This document shows positions 13,648 through 21,235 of a DNA stretch of 24,253 bases, piece after piece. The notes below the pieces were generated by a model. It saw only the letters and a list, made by a program, of their open reading frames with translations. It was not told the DNA's origin and made no database searches. Positions within the stretch are counted from its first letter, which is position 1, and every line of letters begins with the position of its first letter. Made by a program: the position numbers and the translations under genes. The DNA is from a virus. The DNA is taken from positions 1-24,253 of IMG/VR virus record IMGVR_UViG_3300028883_000137; one strand, written 5' to 3'.

Positions 13648-13657
13648 GGTTGATCTT

Positions 13658-13774
13658 ATGCCTAGTATTAACGTATATCTTAATCATAAACAATATATGC
13701 AAATAGTTAAAGTTAAAGATAAATCGAAGTTAATACAACAACTATTAAACAAACATTTTAAAGATGGTGATTAA
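13658..13774 (+). CDS. ribbon-helix-helix-like small DNA-binding protein
   Basis: 38 residues: MPSINVYLNHKQYMQIVK, then KDKSKLIQQLLNKHF. A leading alternating strand (INVYL) followed by two helices with a Ser-containing turn and a hydrophobic LIQQLL helix is the layout of CopG/Arc ribbon-helix-helix proteins, which dimerise and bind short dyads in DNA. It is slightly shorter than usual. AGGTTGATC precedes the ATG. It could act on the dyads in the central region, an inference from position only. Confidence 0.55.
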   Translation: MPSINVYLNHKQYMQIVKVKDKSKLIQQLLNKHFKDGD

Positions 13775-13970
13775 TATAAACGATATAGGATATTATAAGC
13801 TATTAGATCAATTAATAAGTTTGTCAGATCATTATAAACAACAATTTAAAATAACTTTAAATAACAAATATCTAGTTAAAAGAAATTGTTTGTTTATGGG
13901 CAAATATTTAGCTTATGACGATCTAATATTATATATGCAACAAAACAAAAACGAATTTATTAAAAAATAG
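13764..13970 (+). CDS. hypothetical basic protein, 68 aa
   Basis: Overlaps the ribbon-helix-helix gene by 11 bases when read from ATG at 13764 (MVININDIGYYKLLDQL). A GGTGAT lies just inside this start, four bases before an in-frame ATA at 13776, so the true start is uncertain. The body is helical and basic (YKQQFKITLNNKYLVKR). It ends at a terminator hairpin. Function unknown. Confidence 0.58.
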   Translation: MVININDIGYYKLLDQLISLSDHYKQQFKITLNNKYLVKRNCLFMGKYLAYDDLILYMQQNKNEFIKK

Positions 13971-14010
13971 ATAGATCATAATAGTTTATTGATCTATCTT
14001 TTATTTTTTG
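13969..14010 (+). terminator. hairpin plus T tract ending the short rightward operon
   Basis: AGATAGATCA (13969-13978) pairs with TGATCTATCT (13990-13999) across an 11-base loop, and the right arm runs into TTTATTTTTT. The left arm includes the stop codon of the preceding gene. T-rich tracts end transcripts in archaea, so this is a convincing terminator. Confidence 0.72.
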
Positions 14011-14763
14011 CATCTATAATTAACAATTGTTAATAATATTATTAGATCATAAGATAATATTAATATATGGTATTAGATAGCTATAAACCTTTAACATTAA
14101 CTAATAAATAAAGATAAAAAAAAAAATTTAAGATATAAGTTTAATTCGATCTAGTAATAAACTTATAGTTAGATCATGTTTGTATATTGTTATATATTGT
14201 TTATCTAGTTGTTTGTTATATGATCTATATATGTTTAGATCATCTTTAAGTTTGTATATCATAACTAGATCAAATATATGTTTGATATAAATAGTTTATA
14301 TGTAAGTAATTATGCAATAGTATAATTAACTATATTGATCTAATATTACAATATAGATATATCATATTATCAAAATATTAAGCATTAAATTCTATAATCA
14401 TTATTATTTAAATTTGGACTATTCAAAAAATTTTCAATCAAAAAATTATATATTAATATTAAAAAAATAAAGATTGAATAAAAATAATTGAAAAAGATAA
14501 AAATGATATTATTATCTATCTAATATTACAATATTGAATTATATATTAATAACAACATAAATAAGCCTTAATGTATATACAAATATATACATATACTGCT
14601 TAGTATCCCACCTCCGGTGTAACGGAAACTCAAAAAGCAGTCCTGATATCCTCATCGCAGCACCTTAATTTTATACCCCCATTTTTCACCAAAATAACGA
14701 TAAATTGTAGCAACATACTATATAAAGGTTTTGGTAGCCCAACAGGAGTGGAGTACTCAAATT
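14011..14763. other. non-coding AT-rich spacer and late control region
   Basis: About 750 bases without a credible gene. The first part continues the GATC-rich, AT-rich DNA (last GATC near 14340). From about 14595 the base composition rises and the sequence becomes structured: ACTGCTT (14595-14601) pairs with AAGCAGT (14635-14641) around an inner CCG...CGG, followed by the late promoter. Because it directly precedes the terminase genes, a packaging site could also lie here. Confidence 0.5.
14718..14728 (+). promoter_or_regulatory. late-operon TATA box
   Basis: CTATATAAAGG is a near-ideal archaeal TATA box. Transcription would begin about 25 bases later, near the 8-base palindrome GAGTACTC (14751-14758). 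It is the only strong TATA box before the packaging and head genes, which all run rightwards with few gaps, so it probably drives the late operon. Confidence 0.6.
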
Positions 14764-14871
14764 ATGAAAAGTTATGCTCGTGTATATTATTATGGAGGAA
14801 GGAAAAAATATTTAAACCTTTCTACAATAAGTATAAATAAGATGAATTCGTTAATTACGGAGAGCCAATAG
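14764..14871 (+). CDS. possible small leader protein, 35 aa
   Basis: A reading frame from ATG at 14764 (MKSYARVYYYGGRKKYLNL) with GGAGTGGAG upstream, directly after the late promoter. Basic and tyrosine-rich. It may be a real small gene or just a leader peptide; I see no homology. Confidence 0.38.
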   Translation: MKSYARVYYYGGRKKYLNLSTISINKMNSLITESQ

Positions 14872-14935
14872 CTAAGGCGGGAATGATGGTGGGAAACATT
14901 TTACTTATTCTATTCTATATTAATTAGATGATATA

Positions 14936-15493
14936 ATGACTAAAGTTAATAAGATCGTAAAAAATAAGATTGAATCCTTTGTAGATCCACTTTTAGATAA
15001 TGGTTATAGTGTCTACACTATTTCAGATATGATTAAAGATAATTACTCTGATAATCCAGATTTAAAGAATGGATCTCATATGATGGTCCAACGATATAAG
15101 GAGCATAGAGATAAGAGTAAACTAATAGAGGTGGATCAATCTGGGGAGGATATGGTAGAATTCGTCAAACAAGAATATAGAGACACAGTCTCTTCCATTA
15201 GGAAGGAAATAAATAAATGGAAGAAGAGAAATGATGAATTATATAAAAAGGCTGAAACTGATGGTAGTATCTCGGATGTAGCTAAGGTTATAAAACAAGC
15301 TAATGATACTCTAATGAATGAACTAAAGGTCTCAGAGTCTAAACTGGACAGACTCGGTAGACAGATAAAGAGTATTGGAGACATAAACCAAAAGAAGGTC
15401 CAGAATTTAAATATTATAATGATAGGTTTGGCTAATAAGTTGTGTCCTGAATGCAAAAAACGAATTCTTGAAGAGTTAAGTAAACTAACATAA
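14936..15493 (+). CDS. terminase small subunit-like protein
   Basis: A 185-residue protein with an N-terminal helical part (IESFVDPLLDNGYSVYTISDMI...) that resembles a helix-turn-helix, a long charged middle with coiled-coil character (about residues 70-150) and a C-terminal CPECKKRILEEL. An N-terminal HTH followed by a coiled coil upstream of TerL is the usual design of small terminase subunits, which recognise the packaging site and regulate the motor. The lone CPEC pair at the end is unusual and may bind metal by dimer sharing. Position is the main support; a DNA-binding regulator is the alternative. Confidence 0.55.
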   Translation: MTKVNKIVKNKIESFVDPLLDNGYSVYTISDMIKDNYSDNPDLKNGSHMMVQRYKEHRDKSKLIEVDQSGEDMVEFVKQEYRDTVSSIRKEINKWKKRNDELYKKAETDGSISDVAKVIKQANDTLMNELKVSESKLDRLGRQIKSIGDINQKKVQNLNIIMIGLANKLCPECKKRILEELSKLT

Positions 15494-15517
15494 TGTTGAA
15501 ACAAATTAGGAGGAAAT

Positions 15518-15781
15518 ATGATAAAACCCAAGAGTTACGTAGAAGTATCATCTTATGATAAATGGAAAACCGTAAAGAAATTCTTAACTGGTTTATTATT
15601 GGGTATAGCACCAACAGCTTTGTTATACACCATAAACTTTCTTGAACAAGAAGAATTTCCTGAGGAGTATGCAGTTTATATTCCTTTAGCAGTAGCGATA
15701 CTACATGCAGCAATGAATTTAGTTAAACACTATAATGATACTATACTGGTAGATCCAACAGATGGAGAACCAGTTTGTTAG
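15518..15781 (+). CDS. small membrane protein with two transmembrane segments
   Basis: 87 residues with hydrophobic segments at about residues 22-43 (FLTGLLLGIAPTALLY) and 54-70 (VYIPLAVAILHAAM), joined by an acidic loop. AGGAGG ribosome-binding site. Its size and topology are holin-like, but in an archaeal virus without a known lysis cassette nearby this is only a guess; a membrane-anchored packaging or exit protein is equally possible. Confidence 0.6.
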   Translation: MIKPKSYVEVSSYDKWKTVKKFLTGLLLGIAPTALLYTINFLEQEEFPEEYAVYIPLAVAILHAAMNLVKHYNDTILVDPTDGEPVC

Positions 15782-15785
15782 ACTT

Positions 15786-15914
15786 ATGAAGAATCTAAAA
15801 TGTCCGTTGAAATACGAACGTGAACTCGTTGAATCCTATGATAACATAAACCATGCCCATGGTTCTTTGACACGGGCGTATCCGCTGAATCCTATATTAA
15901 TCGTAGATCAATAA
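15786..15914 (+). CDS. doubtful small gene or structured leader, 42 aa
   Basis: A frame starting MKNLKCPLKYERELVESYD with no ribosome-binding site. The DNA is less AT-rich than its neighbours and contains a repeated TTGAATCCTAT / CTGAATCCTAT 60 bases apart, which could point to an RNA element rather than a protein. Confidence 0.25.
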   Translation: MKNLKCPLKYERELVESYDNINHAHGSLTRAYPLNPILIVDQ

Positions 15915-15990
15915 TCTGAACCAAATGGTATGTAAACATTAAAGGGAAATGTTATGTTATTATATGATAAATATGAGGAAAAAGGATAAT

Positions 15991-16107
15991 ATGGATATAG
16001 ACAAATGGCTAGCAGATGCAGCTAAATGGATTTTACCATTTTTCGGTTTTCTGTTTATAGCAAAAACAATCTTTGGTCTATCATTCAGCTTAGGATTTGC
16101 TTTCTAA
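15991..16107 (+). CDS. single-span membrane peptide, 38 aa
   Basis: MDIDKWLADAAKWILPFFGFLFIAK followed by a hydrophobic tail, so one transmembrane helix with a short acidic outside or inside tail. AAAGGAT precedes the ATG. It lies between the two-span membrane protein and TerL; the two membrane proteins may work together. Function unknown. Confidence 0.55.
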   Translation: MDIDKWLADAAKWILPFFGFLFIAKTIFGLSFSLGFAF

Positions 16108-16144
16108 GGTCTGATTTATAGACTTTAAGGGAGAAACTTTTAAT

Positions 16145-16180
16145 ATGTATTATGTTTTTTATTTTCACTTAAACTTATGA
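16145..16180 (+). promoter_or_regulatory. 11-codon upstream reading frame coupled to terL
   Basis: ATG at 16145 follows a good GGGAGA ribosome-binding site and encodes MYYVFYFHLNL; its TGA overlaps the terL ATG (ATGA at 16177-16180). terL itself has no ribosome-binding site, so ribosomes probably reach it by finishing this short frame. Confidence 0.45.
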
Positions 16181-18582
16181 CTCAAAAAGAATTTGATGCA
16201 CTGAAATACTCTATAGATCCTATAGCCTTTATGAAGGAAATATTAGGACTAAAGTGTGAGTGGTTTCATCAAGAGTGGTTAAAGTTATTTGAAGACAATA
16301 ACTTTATTTCCTTATTAGCTCCAAGAGGACATGGTAAGGAAGAAGATATAAATACACCTATATTAACTCCAAATGGTTGGAAGAAAATGGGAGACCTTCT
16401 TATAGGAGATTATGTTATAGGCTCTGATGGCAAACCAACTAAAGTAATAGGAGTTTACCCTCAGGGAGTTAAAGAAGTATATAAAGTAGAAACGTCTGAT
16501 GGTAGAAGTACAAGATGTGGGAAAGAACATCTATGGACAGTACAAACTCCTAGTAATACCAAAGATAAATTTATAACTAAAACTACATTAGAATTATCTA
16601 AGAATTATAAATCAAAAAGATTTGATAAACGTAATGGTAAACATTACATAGAATATAGACACTTTATACCTACTGTATCTCCAATTGAATTTGAAGAGAA
16701 AAAATTATTGATAGAACCTTATACTCTAGGTGCTTGGTTAGGTGATGGAGACTCTAATGGTAATGGATTTACTACTGCAGATGAAGAAATATTAAGATAT
16801 TTAAATTATGAGATTACTTCACGGAAGAGAAAATATCGTTATGGTCTTATAGGATTAAAAACTCACTTAAAAGAATTAGGATTAATAAACAATAAGAGTA
16901 TTCCAGAAGAATATTTATTTGCAAGTAAAGAGCAAAGGATTGCTTTGCTACAAGGATTGATGGATACTGATGGTAATAATCAAACTGATGGTCATGTATT
17001 TGAATTTAATAATTCAAATTATGAATTGATAAATGGTGTTCTCGCTTTAATAAGAAGTCTGGGAGGCACAGGTAAACTTTCAGAAAGATACACATCTTAT
17101 TCAGGATCAAATAATAAATTTAAGAGTTATAGAATTACTGGAAAAGTTCCGAAAAGTATAATACCTTTTAGATTAAAAAGGAAAATAGAACAATGGAAAG
17201 GAAGTTTAAAAACTCGCTCTTCAATCATTAATATATCCAAAGATGGATATGCTGAATGTCAGTGTATACAAGTAGAAAATGAAGATGGTTTATATATAAC
17301 AAAAGATTATCTTCTTACACATAACACTGTATTAGTAAGTTCTTATCTTACATGGAAAATTGTACAGGACCCCGATATTAGGATATTAACGGTCACCATT
17401 AATCAAGATAAAGCTAATGAAATGATGTCTCTATTGCAATCAGCTTTAGAGAGAAATGAAAGATTAATAGAAATATTTGGCCAACAGAAGGGATATTCTG
17501 ATTGGTCTAGATCTACCCTAAGAGTTATGAGAGCTGGTAGATCAGGTAAAGCTCATAAAGAACCCACCTTCACTGTAGTAGGTGTAACGGCATCTATGGT
17601 TGGTGGGCATTACGATATAATAATATTAGATGATATAACTGATCAAAACAATTCAAGAACTGAACATAGAAGAAGAGATTTAGTTGATTGGTATAATTCA
17701 ACATTGACTCCTATGTTAGAACCTGAGGGAAAGATAATCTCTATAGGAACTAGATGGCATGAATCAGATATACATACCTACTTACAAAAATTACCAAACT
17801 TTGAATCAAAAATATATAAAGCTATATTGGATGATGAAAACAAGGAAGTCTTATGGCCAGAACAGTGGACATACGACAAACTAATGGAAAGAAAATATGG
17901 AATGGGATCTCTTAGTTTTCAGATGCAATATCAAAATGAAATAATATCTCATGAAGATTCTCCTATAAAGAGAGAATGGGTTGAAAACTCTATAAATAAA
18001 TATAAGATGATACCTCAACCCTTTGAAACATTCATGGGAGTAGATCTCTCATCTAAGGGTGAAGAGACAGATTACTTCACCATAACTATAATAGGAATCC
18101 ATGAAGGTATGATATATATACTTGATGGACTAAGAACCAAGGCATCCTTATTTAAACAATTTGAGTTAATAAAATCTTATGACTCAAAGTGGCAACCCTC
18201 TAAGATAGGAATTGAACAAGCTGCACAACAGAAAATGATAGTAGATCAACTAGTAGAATCTACCACTCTACCAATAATTCCTATAAAGTCATCTATCGTT
18301 AGCGATAGAATGTCTAGGGTTCAACGATTATCAGTTTTATTTGAAACAGGAAGAGTTTATTTAAATCCAAACCTAGAGGATTGGGCTAACGAGATGATAT
18401 ATTTTCCAAGAGGATCTCATGATGATACCATAGATTCTCTCTCATTTGCAATTCAAGCTTCACAGTCTGATGAAGAAGAACATAAAATTGATTGGACTCA
18501 AGTTAAAGAAATGATAGTAACTAGAAAGGATGTGGGTACAAAACCCATTGTTAAGAGAGATTATAGGATAACAAAAATATAG
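16177..18582 (+). CDS. terL: terminase large subunit interrupted by an intein
   Basis: 801 residues, of which about 472 are the packaging ATPase-nuclease. The N-terminal ATPase has Walker A APRGHGK-T, split by the intein between K54 and T384, Walker B DIIILDD (about residues 480-486) and the coupling motif SIGTRWHESD (about 520). The C-terminal RNase H-like nuclease shows acidic residues in FMGVDLSSKG (about 620), GIEQA (about 680) and HDDTIDS (about 745), the three positions that hold metal. After splicing the ATPase motif becomes GHGKTVL. It powers DNA translocation through the portal and cuts concatemers. Translation probably depends on the overlapping upstream frame. Confidence 0.95.
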   Translation: MTQKEFDALKYSIDPIAFMKEILGLKCEWFHQEWLKLFEDNNFISLLAPRGHGKEEDINTPILTPNGWKKMGDLLIGDYVIGSDGKPTKVIGVYPQGVKEVYKVETSDGRSTRCGKEHLWTVQTPSNTKDKFITKTTLELSKNYKSKRFDKRNGKHYIEYRHFIPTVSPIEFEEKKLLIEPYTLGAWLGDGDSNGNGFTTADEEILRYLNYEITSRKRKYRYGLIGLKTHLKELGLINNKSIPEEYLFASKEQRIALLQGLMDTDGNNQTDGHVFEFNNSNYELINGVLALIRSLGGTGKLSERYTSYSGSNNKFKSYRITGKVPKSIIPFRLKRKIEQWKGSLKTRSSIINISKDGYAECQCIQVENEDGLYITKDYLLTHNTVLVSSYLTWKIVQDPDIRILTVTINQDKANEMMSLLQSALERNERLIEIFGQQKGYSDWSRSTLRVMRAGRSGKAHKEPTFTVVGVTASMVGGHYDIIILDDITDQNNSRTEHRRRDLVDWYNSTLTPMLEPEGKIISIGTRWHESDIHTYLQKLPNFESKIYKAILDDENKEVLWPEQWTYDKLMERKYGMGSLSFQMQYQNEIISHEDSPIKREWVENSINKYKMIPQPFETFMGVDLSSKGEETDYFTITIIGIHEGMIYILDGLRTKASLFKQFELIKSYDSKWQPSKIGIEQAAQQKMIVDQLVESTTLPIIPIKSSIVSDRMSRVQRLSVLFETGRVYLNPNLEDWANEMIYFPRGSHDDTIDSLSFAIQASQSDEEEHKIDWTQVKEMIVTRKDVGTKPIVKRDYRITKI
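16339..17325 (+). mobile_element. class 3-type intein with LAGLIDADG endonuclease, inside terL
   Basis: Residues 55-383 (329 aa). The first residue is Glu, not Cys or Ser, so normal N-terminal chemistry is impossible. Block B has His118 and Trp120 (KEHLWTV), block F has Cys363 in the position usually held by Asp (CQCIQVEN), and the end is LLTHN with Thr381, then Thr384 as first C-extein residue. Trp-Cys-Thr is, as I recall it, the signature of class 3 inteins, in which the block F Cys starts splicing. The middle holds two endonuclease motifs, LGAWLGDGD (184-192) and LLQGLMDTDG (257-266). The insert has only one GATC in 987 bases. Confidence 0.88.
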
Positions 18583-18591
18583 GAGGATATC

Positions 18592-18870
18592 ATGGAAGAA
18601 ATCTACATAGGTTCTAAGGATATATCTAGATATATATCAGCTTGTTTCTACTCTCTAGGAAAGGATAAAGATATAAAGATTATAGCTAGGGGAAACAATA
18701 TCAAGAGAGCTATCGATATATTAGCTATTCTTGTCAGAGATTATTTAGAGAATCCCGAATATGATATAAAGGTAGGTAGTGAACCATTTGAAAAGAGAAA
18801 TGTTTCTACCTTGGAGATTATATTATCCGGAACTAAGAAGGGTAATATAAATAATAAGAAAGAAAAATAA
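18592..18870 (+). CDS. Alba family DNA/RNA-binding protein
   Basis: 92 residues matching the Alba fold end to end: IYIGSKDISRYISACFYSL at the N-terminus (the Alba strand and helix with its lysine and tyrosine), IKIIARGNNIKRAIDI in the middle (the highly conserved ARGxxI-x-RAxD segment), and VSTLEIILSG as the final strand. Alba proteins are dimeric chromatin and RNA-binding proteins of archaea and some eukaryotes. AGGAGGATATC precedes the ATG. It lies between terL and the portal gene, an unusual place; it may coat or condense the packaged genome or compete with host Alba. Identity is secure, role inferred. Confidence 0.9.
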   Translation: MEEIYIGSKDISRYISACFYSLGKDKDIKIIARGNNIKRAIDILAILVRDYLENPEYDIKVGSEPFEKRNVSTLEIILSGTKKGNINNKKEK

Positions 18871-18887
18871 AAAAAGAGGATTAATAT

Positions 18888-20183
18888 ATGGGAATATTAG
18901 GAAGTATTAGGGATAAATTCCCTCTTACTTTAAAAAAGAAAAAGAAATCAATATTTTTAGATAGTAAGGGTAGATACAAAACCATTATAGCTACCGGTAA
19001 GACTTCTGGTGGTGGAGGTGTATCTGCAGCTCCAGAGAGATCTGAGAAGGCTCTAAAGAATTATAAGACATATTATGATGGAGAAAATACTGTCTTTGCT
19101 GCTATAAATACTACTGCTTGGAATGCTATAATGGTTGGATACAACCTAGTATCAGATGATAGTAAAGCTAGATTGTTCATCCAGAGGTATTTAGATGCAC
19201 TAGATTTAGATGCAGTATTATTGGATAATGTTGTATATACCTTAATTTATGGAGACTCCTTTATAGAAATAGTAAGAAATTCTTCAGAAGATATTACTGA
19301 TTTGAAGACCGTAGATCCAATAACTATGGTTGTTAATTATGATAAATTTGGAATGGTTACTGGTTACCAACAAAAGATTCAGGGGCAATTACAAAAAACT
19401 ATTCTAAAACCAGGAGATATAATGCACTTAAAGTTCTTTTCCAATCCCAGTAACCCTTATGGTATGTCCATAATACAGCCATCCATGGATACTATTGATA
19501 GAAAAATACAAACTGATGATGCTTTAGCTAACGCTATTCTAAGACATGGAACAAGTAAATATCTAGTAAAGGTAGGAACAGAAGAAGATATACCTGACTC
19601 AGAGGTATTTACGGATATTAAGAATGAATTGGAGGATATAACATCTACTAATGAATTTATTGTACCAGCATTAATAGATATAACTACAATAGATGAAAAG
19701 GGAGTTCAGGGAGTAGAGGAGTATTCCTCGTTATTTCAGACTCAATTAGTTATAGGAATGTTATGTCCAGAGGAAGCTTTGGGTTTAGGAAAAGGATCTA
19801 CTGAAGCCACTGCTACCGTCAAACAAATAATGTATGAGAGATTTATAAGATCTATTCAATTTAAATTATCAACTCAAATAAAAAATGAAATAATAAATCC
19901 TATATTGGAAAAAAATGGATTTAAGAAAAATATAGTAAAGTTAAGGTTTAATTCAGTAACAGATTCTGATGAGGCTGTAAAATCTAAATGGTTAGGTAAT
20001 CTTCTCAGAGGATATCCTCAAGGAAAACATCCCTTTACTATTAATGAAGTAAGATCAATGTTTGGCTACCCTCCAATAAAGGGTGGTGATGTTTTATCCC
20101 ATACTACTCCAGAAGAAGGAGATGAAAAACCGGAGGAAGAAATTGAGGAACCAAAACCAGAAGAAGAAGAAGAAGAAGAATGA
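18888..20183 (+). CDS. portal protein
   Basis: 431 residues with the pattern of HK97/SPP1-type phage portals: YYDGENTVFAAINTTAWNAIMVGY, VYTLIYGDSFIEIVR, LKTVDPITMVVNYD, KPGDIMHLKFFSNPSNPYGMSIIQP and the later helix-rich stem-like part (LGLGKGSTEATATVKQ...). It would form the dodecameric ring at one capsid vertex that carries TerL and the DNA channel. The last 30 residues are almost only Glu, Pro and Lys. AGAGGAT ribosome-binding site. Its stop overlaps a tiny frame that leads into the protease gene. Confidence 0.88.
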   Translation: MGILGSIRDKFPLTLKKKKKSIFLDSKGRYKTIIATGKTSGGGGVSAAPERSEKALKNYKTYYDGENTVFAAINTTAWNAIMVGYNLVSDDSKARLFIQRYLDALDLDAVLLDNVVYTLIYGDSFIEIVRNSSEDITDLKTVDPITMVVNYDKFGMVTGYQQKIQGQLQKTILKPGDIMHLKFFSNPSNPYGMSIIQPSMDTIDRKIQTDDALANAILRHGTSKYLVKVGTEEDIPDSEVFTDIKNELEDITSTNEFIVPALIDITTIDEKGVQGVEEYSSLFQTQLVIGMLCPEEALGLGKGSTEATATVKQIMYERFIRSIQFKLSTQIKNEIINPILEKNGFKKNIVKLRFNSVTDSDEAVKSKWLGNLLRGYPQGKHPFTINEVRSMFGYPPIKGGDVLSHTTPEEGDEKPEEEIEEPKPEEEEEEE

Positions 20184-20206
20184 AAGAACATTACACTTTC
20201 CAATGA
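20180..20206 (+). promoter_or_regulatory. 8-codon relay frame between portal and protease genes
   Basis: ATG at 20180 overlaps the portal TGA (ATGA) and encodes MKEHYTFQ; its own TGA overlaps the protease ATG at 20203 (ATGA). The protease gene has no ribosome-binding site, so re-initiation twice in succession is a plausible route to its expression. Confidence 0.42.
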
Positions 20207-20667
20207 TTCCCTTTAAATACAATGATAAAATATTATCAAAATCCACTGATGCACGAATATATCAAGATGCTATATTGTTAACTCCTGGAGAATTTACGGA
20301 CTCTTTAAGTAGAAGTCCTGTTGTATATACGGAAGAGGCTATACAAAAATCAGCTGGAAAATGGTCTGAAAATTATTTAAACTTAGATCATTCATATGAA
20401 ACTCTAAATAGATTAGGATTTATAAAAAATACCTATTACAAGGATGGAGCGGTTAGAGGAGATCTTTATATATTTCCTATAACAAATAATGCTAAGGATA
20501 CAATAGCCATGATAGATAACAATTTAGTAAATTGGTTATCAGTTGAATTAACTACGGAAGATTATTGGAATACAGAGGATAACAAAAGATATGCTGACAA
20601 TATAGATTATATTGGAGCCGCTATAGTCTTACATCCAGCTTGTGAAAACACTAGGATTAAAACATGA
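20203..20667 (+). CDS. prohead protease-like protein
   Basis: 154 residues. Key segments are WSENYLNLDHSYETLNRLGFIKN (His63), GAVRGDLYIFP and NLVNWLSVELTTEDY (Ser113), then YIGAAIVLHPAC. This arrangement of DHS, GxVxGDL and an S-V-E strand is that of phage prohead maturation proteases, whose nucleophile is the Ser and whose base is the His. The start at 20203 is the first Met after the portal stop. A second, clearer protease is encoded at 22590, so this copy may be a dedicated protease, a paralogue with other work, or a structural relative. Next gene overlaps by ATGA. Confidence 0.65.
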   Translation: MIPFKYNDKILSKSTDARIYQDAILLTPGEFTDSLSRSPVVYTEEAIQKSAGKWSENYLNLDHSYETLNRLGFIKNTYYKDGAVRGDLYIFPITNNAKDTIAMIDNNLVNWLSVELTTEDYWNTEDNKRYADNIDYIGAAIVLHPACENTRIKT

Positions 20668-20816
20668 ATAAAGCTATAATTTGTTCTTTTATAAATAGAT
20701 GTAAAAATTATCCAAAAAAATGCCAAGATTGTAAATGGAACTCAAATAATGAATTAGGAGATTTTCTATTATTAGAGACTGAAGATGGCAAGACAATTAG
20801 ATATCTGGTGAACTAA
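20664..20816 (+). CDS. small Cys-rich protein, 50 aa
   Basis: MNKAIICSFINRCKNYPKKCQDCKWNS followed by a strand-like tail. Four Cys in the spacing C-x5-C-x6-C-x2-C make a zinc knuckle likely. Its ATG overlaps the protease stop (ATGA). It may hold two head proteins together; function unknown. Confidence 0.55.
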   Translation: MNKAIICSFINRCKNYPKKCQDCKWNSNNELGDFLLLETEDGKTIRYLVN

Positions 20817-20818
20817 TT

Positions 20819-21136
20819 TTGATAGAAGATCCCATAAGAGTAAAGAATTGTCCCCTATGTAGAATATTTACCCATAAAGAAGTTGTAACAAAATTATATT
20901 GGCCCAATACTATAGAGGAGGTTCCAGACTCAGAATTTGTGATAGTTGATTGTAAGAGTTGTAATATACCAATGGTAGTTCTAGGAGAACACGTTACATC
21001 CCTAAATAAAGAGTGTTGGGGAAGAATATTATATCGTACTAAAAATATATTTGGTAAAAATATAATATTAAGAACTAAAACTAGAACAATAAGAGATCAT
21101 TGGCATGCACATATACAAAATATAAATAAATATTAA
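20819..21136 (+). CDS. hypothetical protein with CPLC and HWHAHI motifs
   Basis: 105 residues from a TTG with GGTGA upstream. Motifs: KNCPLCRIF, VDCKSCNIPMVVLGEH and RTIRDHWHAHI. The C-terminal HxHxHI and the Cys pairs resemble a small family seen in archaea, phages and HIT-like proteins (histidine triad, nucleotide-binding), though HWHAHI does not fit the exact triad. It may bind zinc through the two Cys pairs. A possible nucleotide or metal enzyme; no role known in head assembly. Confidence 0.55.
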   Translation: MIEDPIRVKNCPLCRIFTHKEVVTKLYWPNTIEEVPDSEFVIVDCKSCNIPMVVLGEHVTSLNKECWGRILYRTKNIFGKNIILRTKTRTIRDHWHAHIQNINKY

Positions 21137-21140
21137 ATAT

Positions 21141-21233
21141 ATGAAATTTGATAGTAAGGTTATGTATAAATTAGGTTGGTTATCTCTAACAATAATAGCA
21201 ATAGCCTATATAATAGATTATTTCTGGATATAA
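21141..21233 (+). CDS. tiny membrane peptide, 30 aa
   Basis: MKFDSKVMYKLGWLSLTIIAIAYIIDYFWI: basic start and a single hydrophobic helix. It has no clear ribosome-binding site and sits between two head-module genes. A third small membrane peptide in this operon, but unsupported by homology. Confidence 0.38.
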   Translation: MKFDSKVMYKLGWLSLTIIAIAYIIDYFWI

Positions 21234-21235
21234 TT

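Noticed and set aside
14883-14927. 14-codon frame MMVGNILLIL before the small-terminase-like gene
   Set aside because: Too short, and no ribosome-binding site or homology.
15136-15713. Leftward frames opposite the small-terminase-like and membrane protein genes
   Set aside because: They oppose genes with good signals in an operon running rightwards; Ser/Leu-rich content is an antisense artefact.
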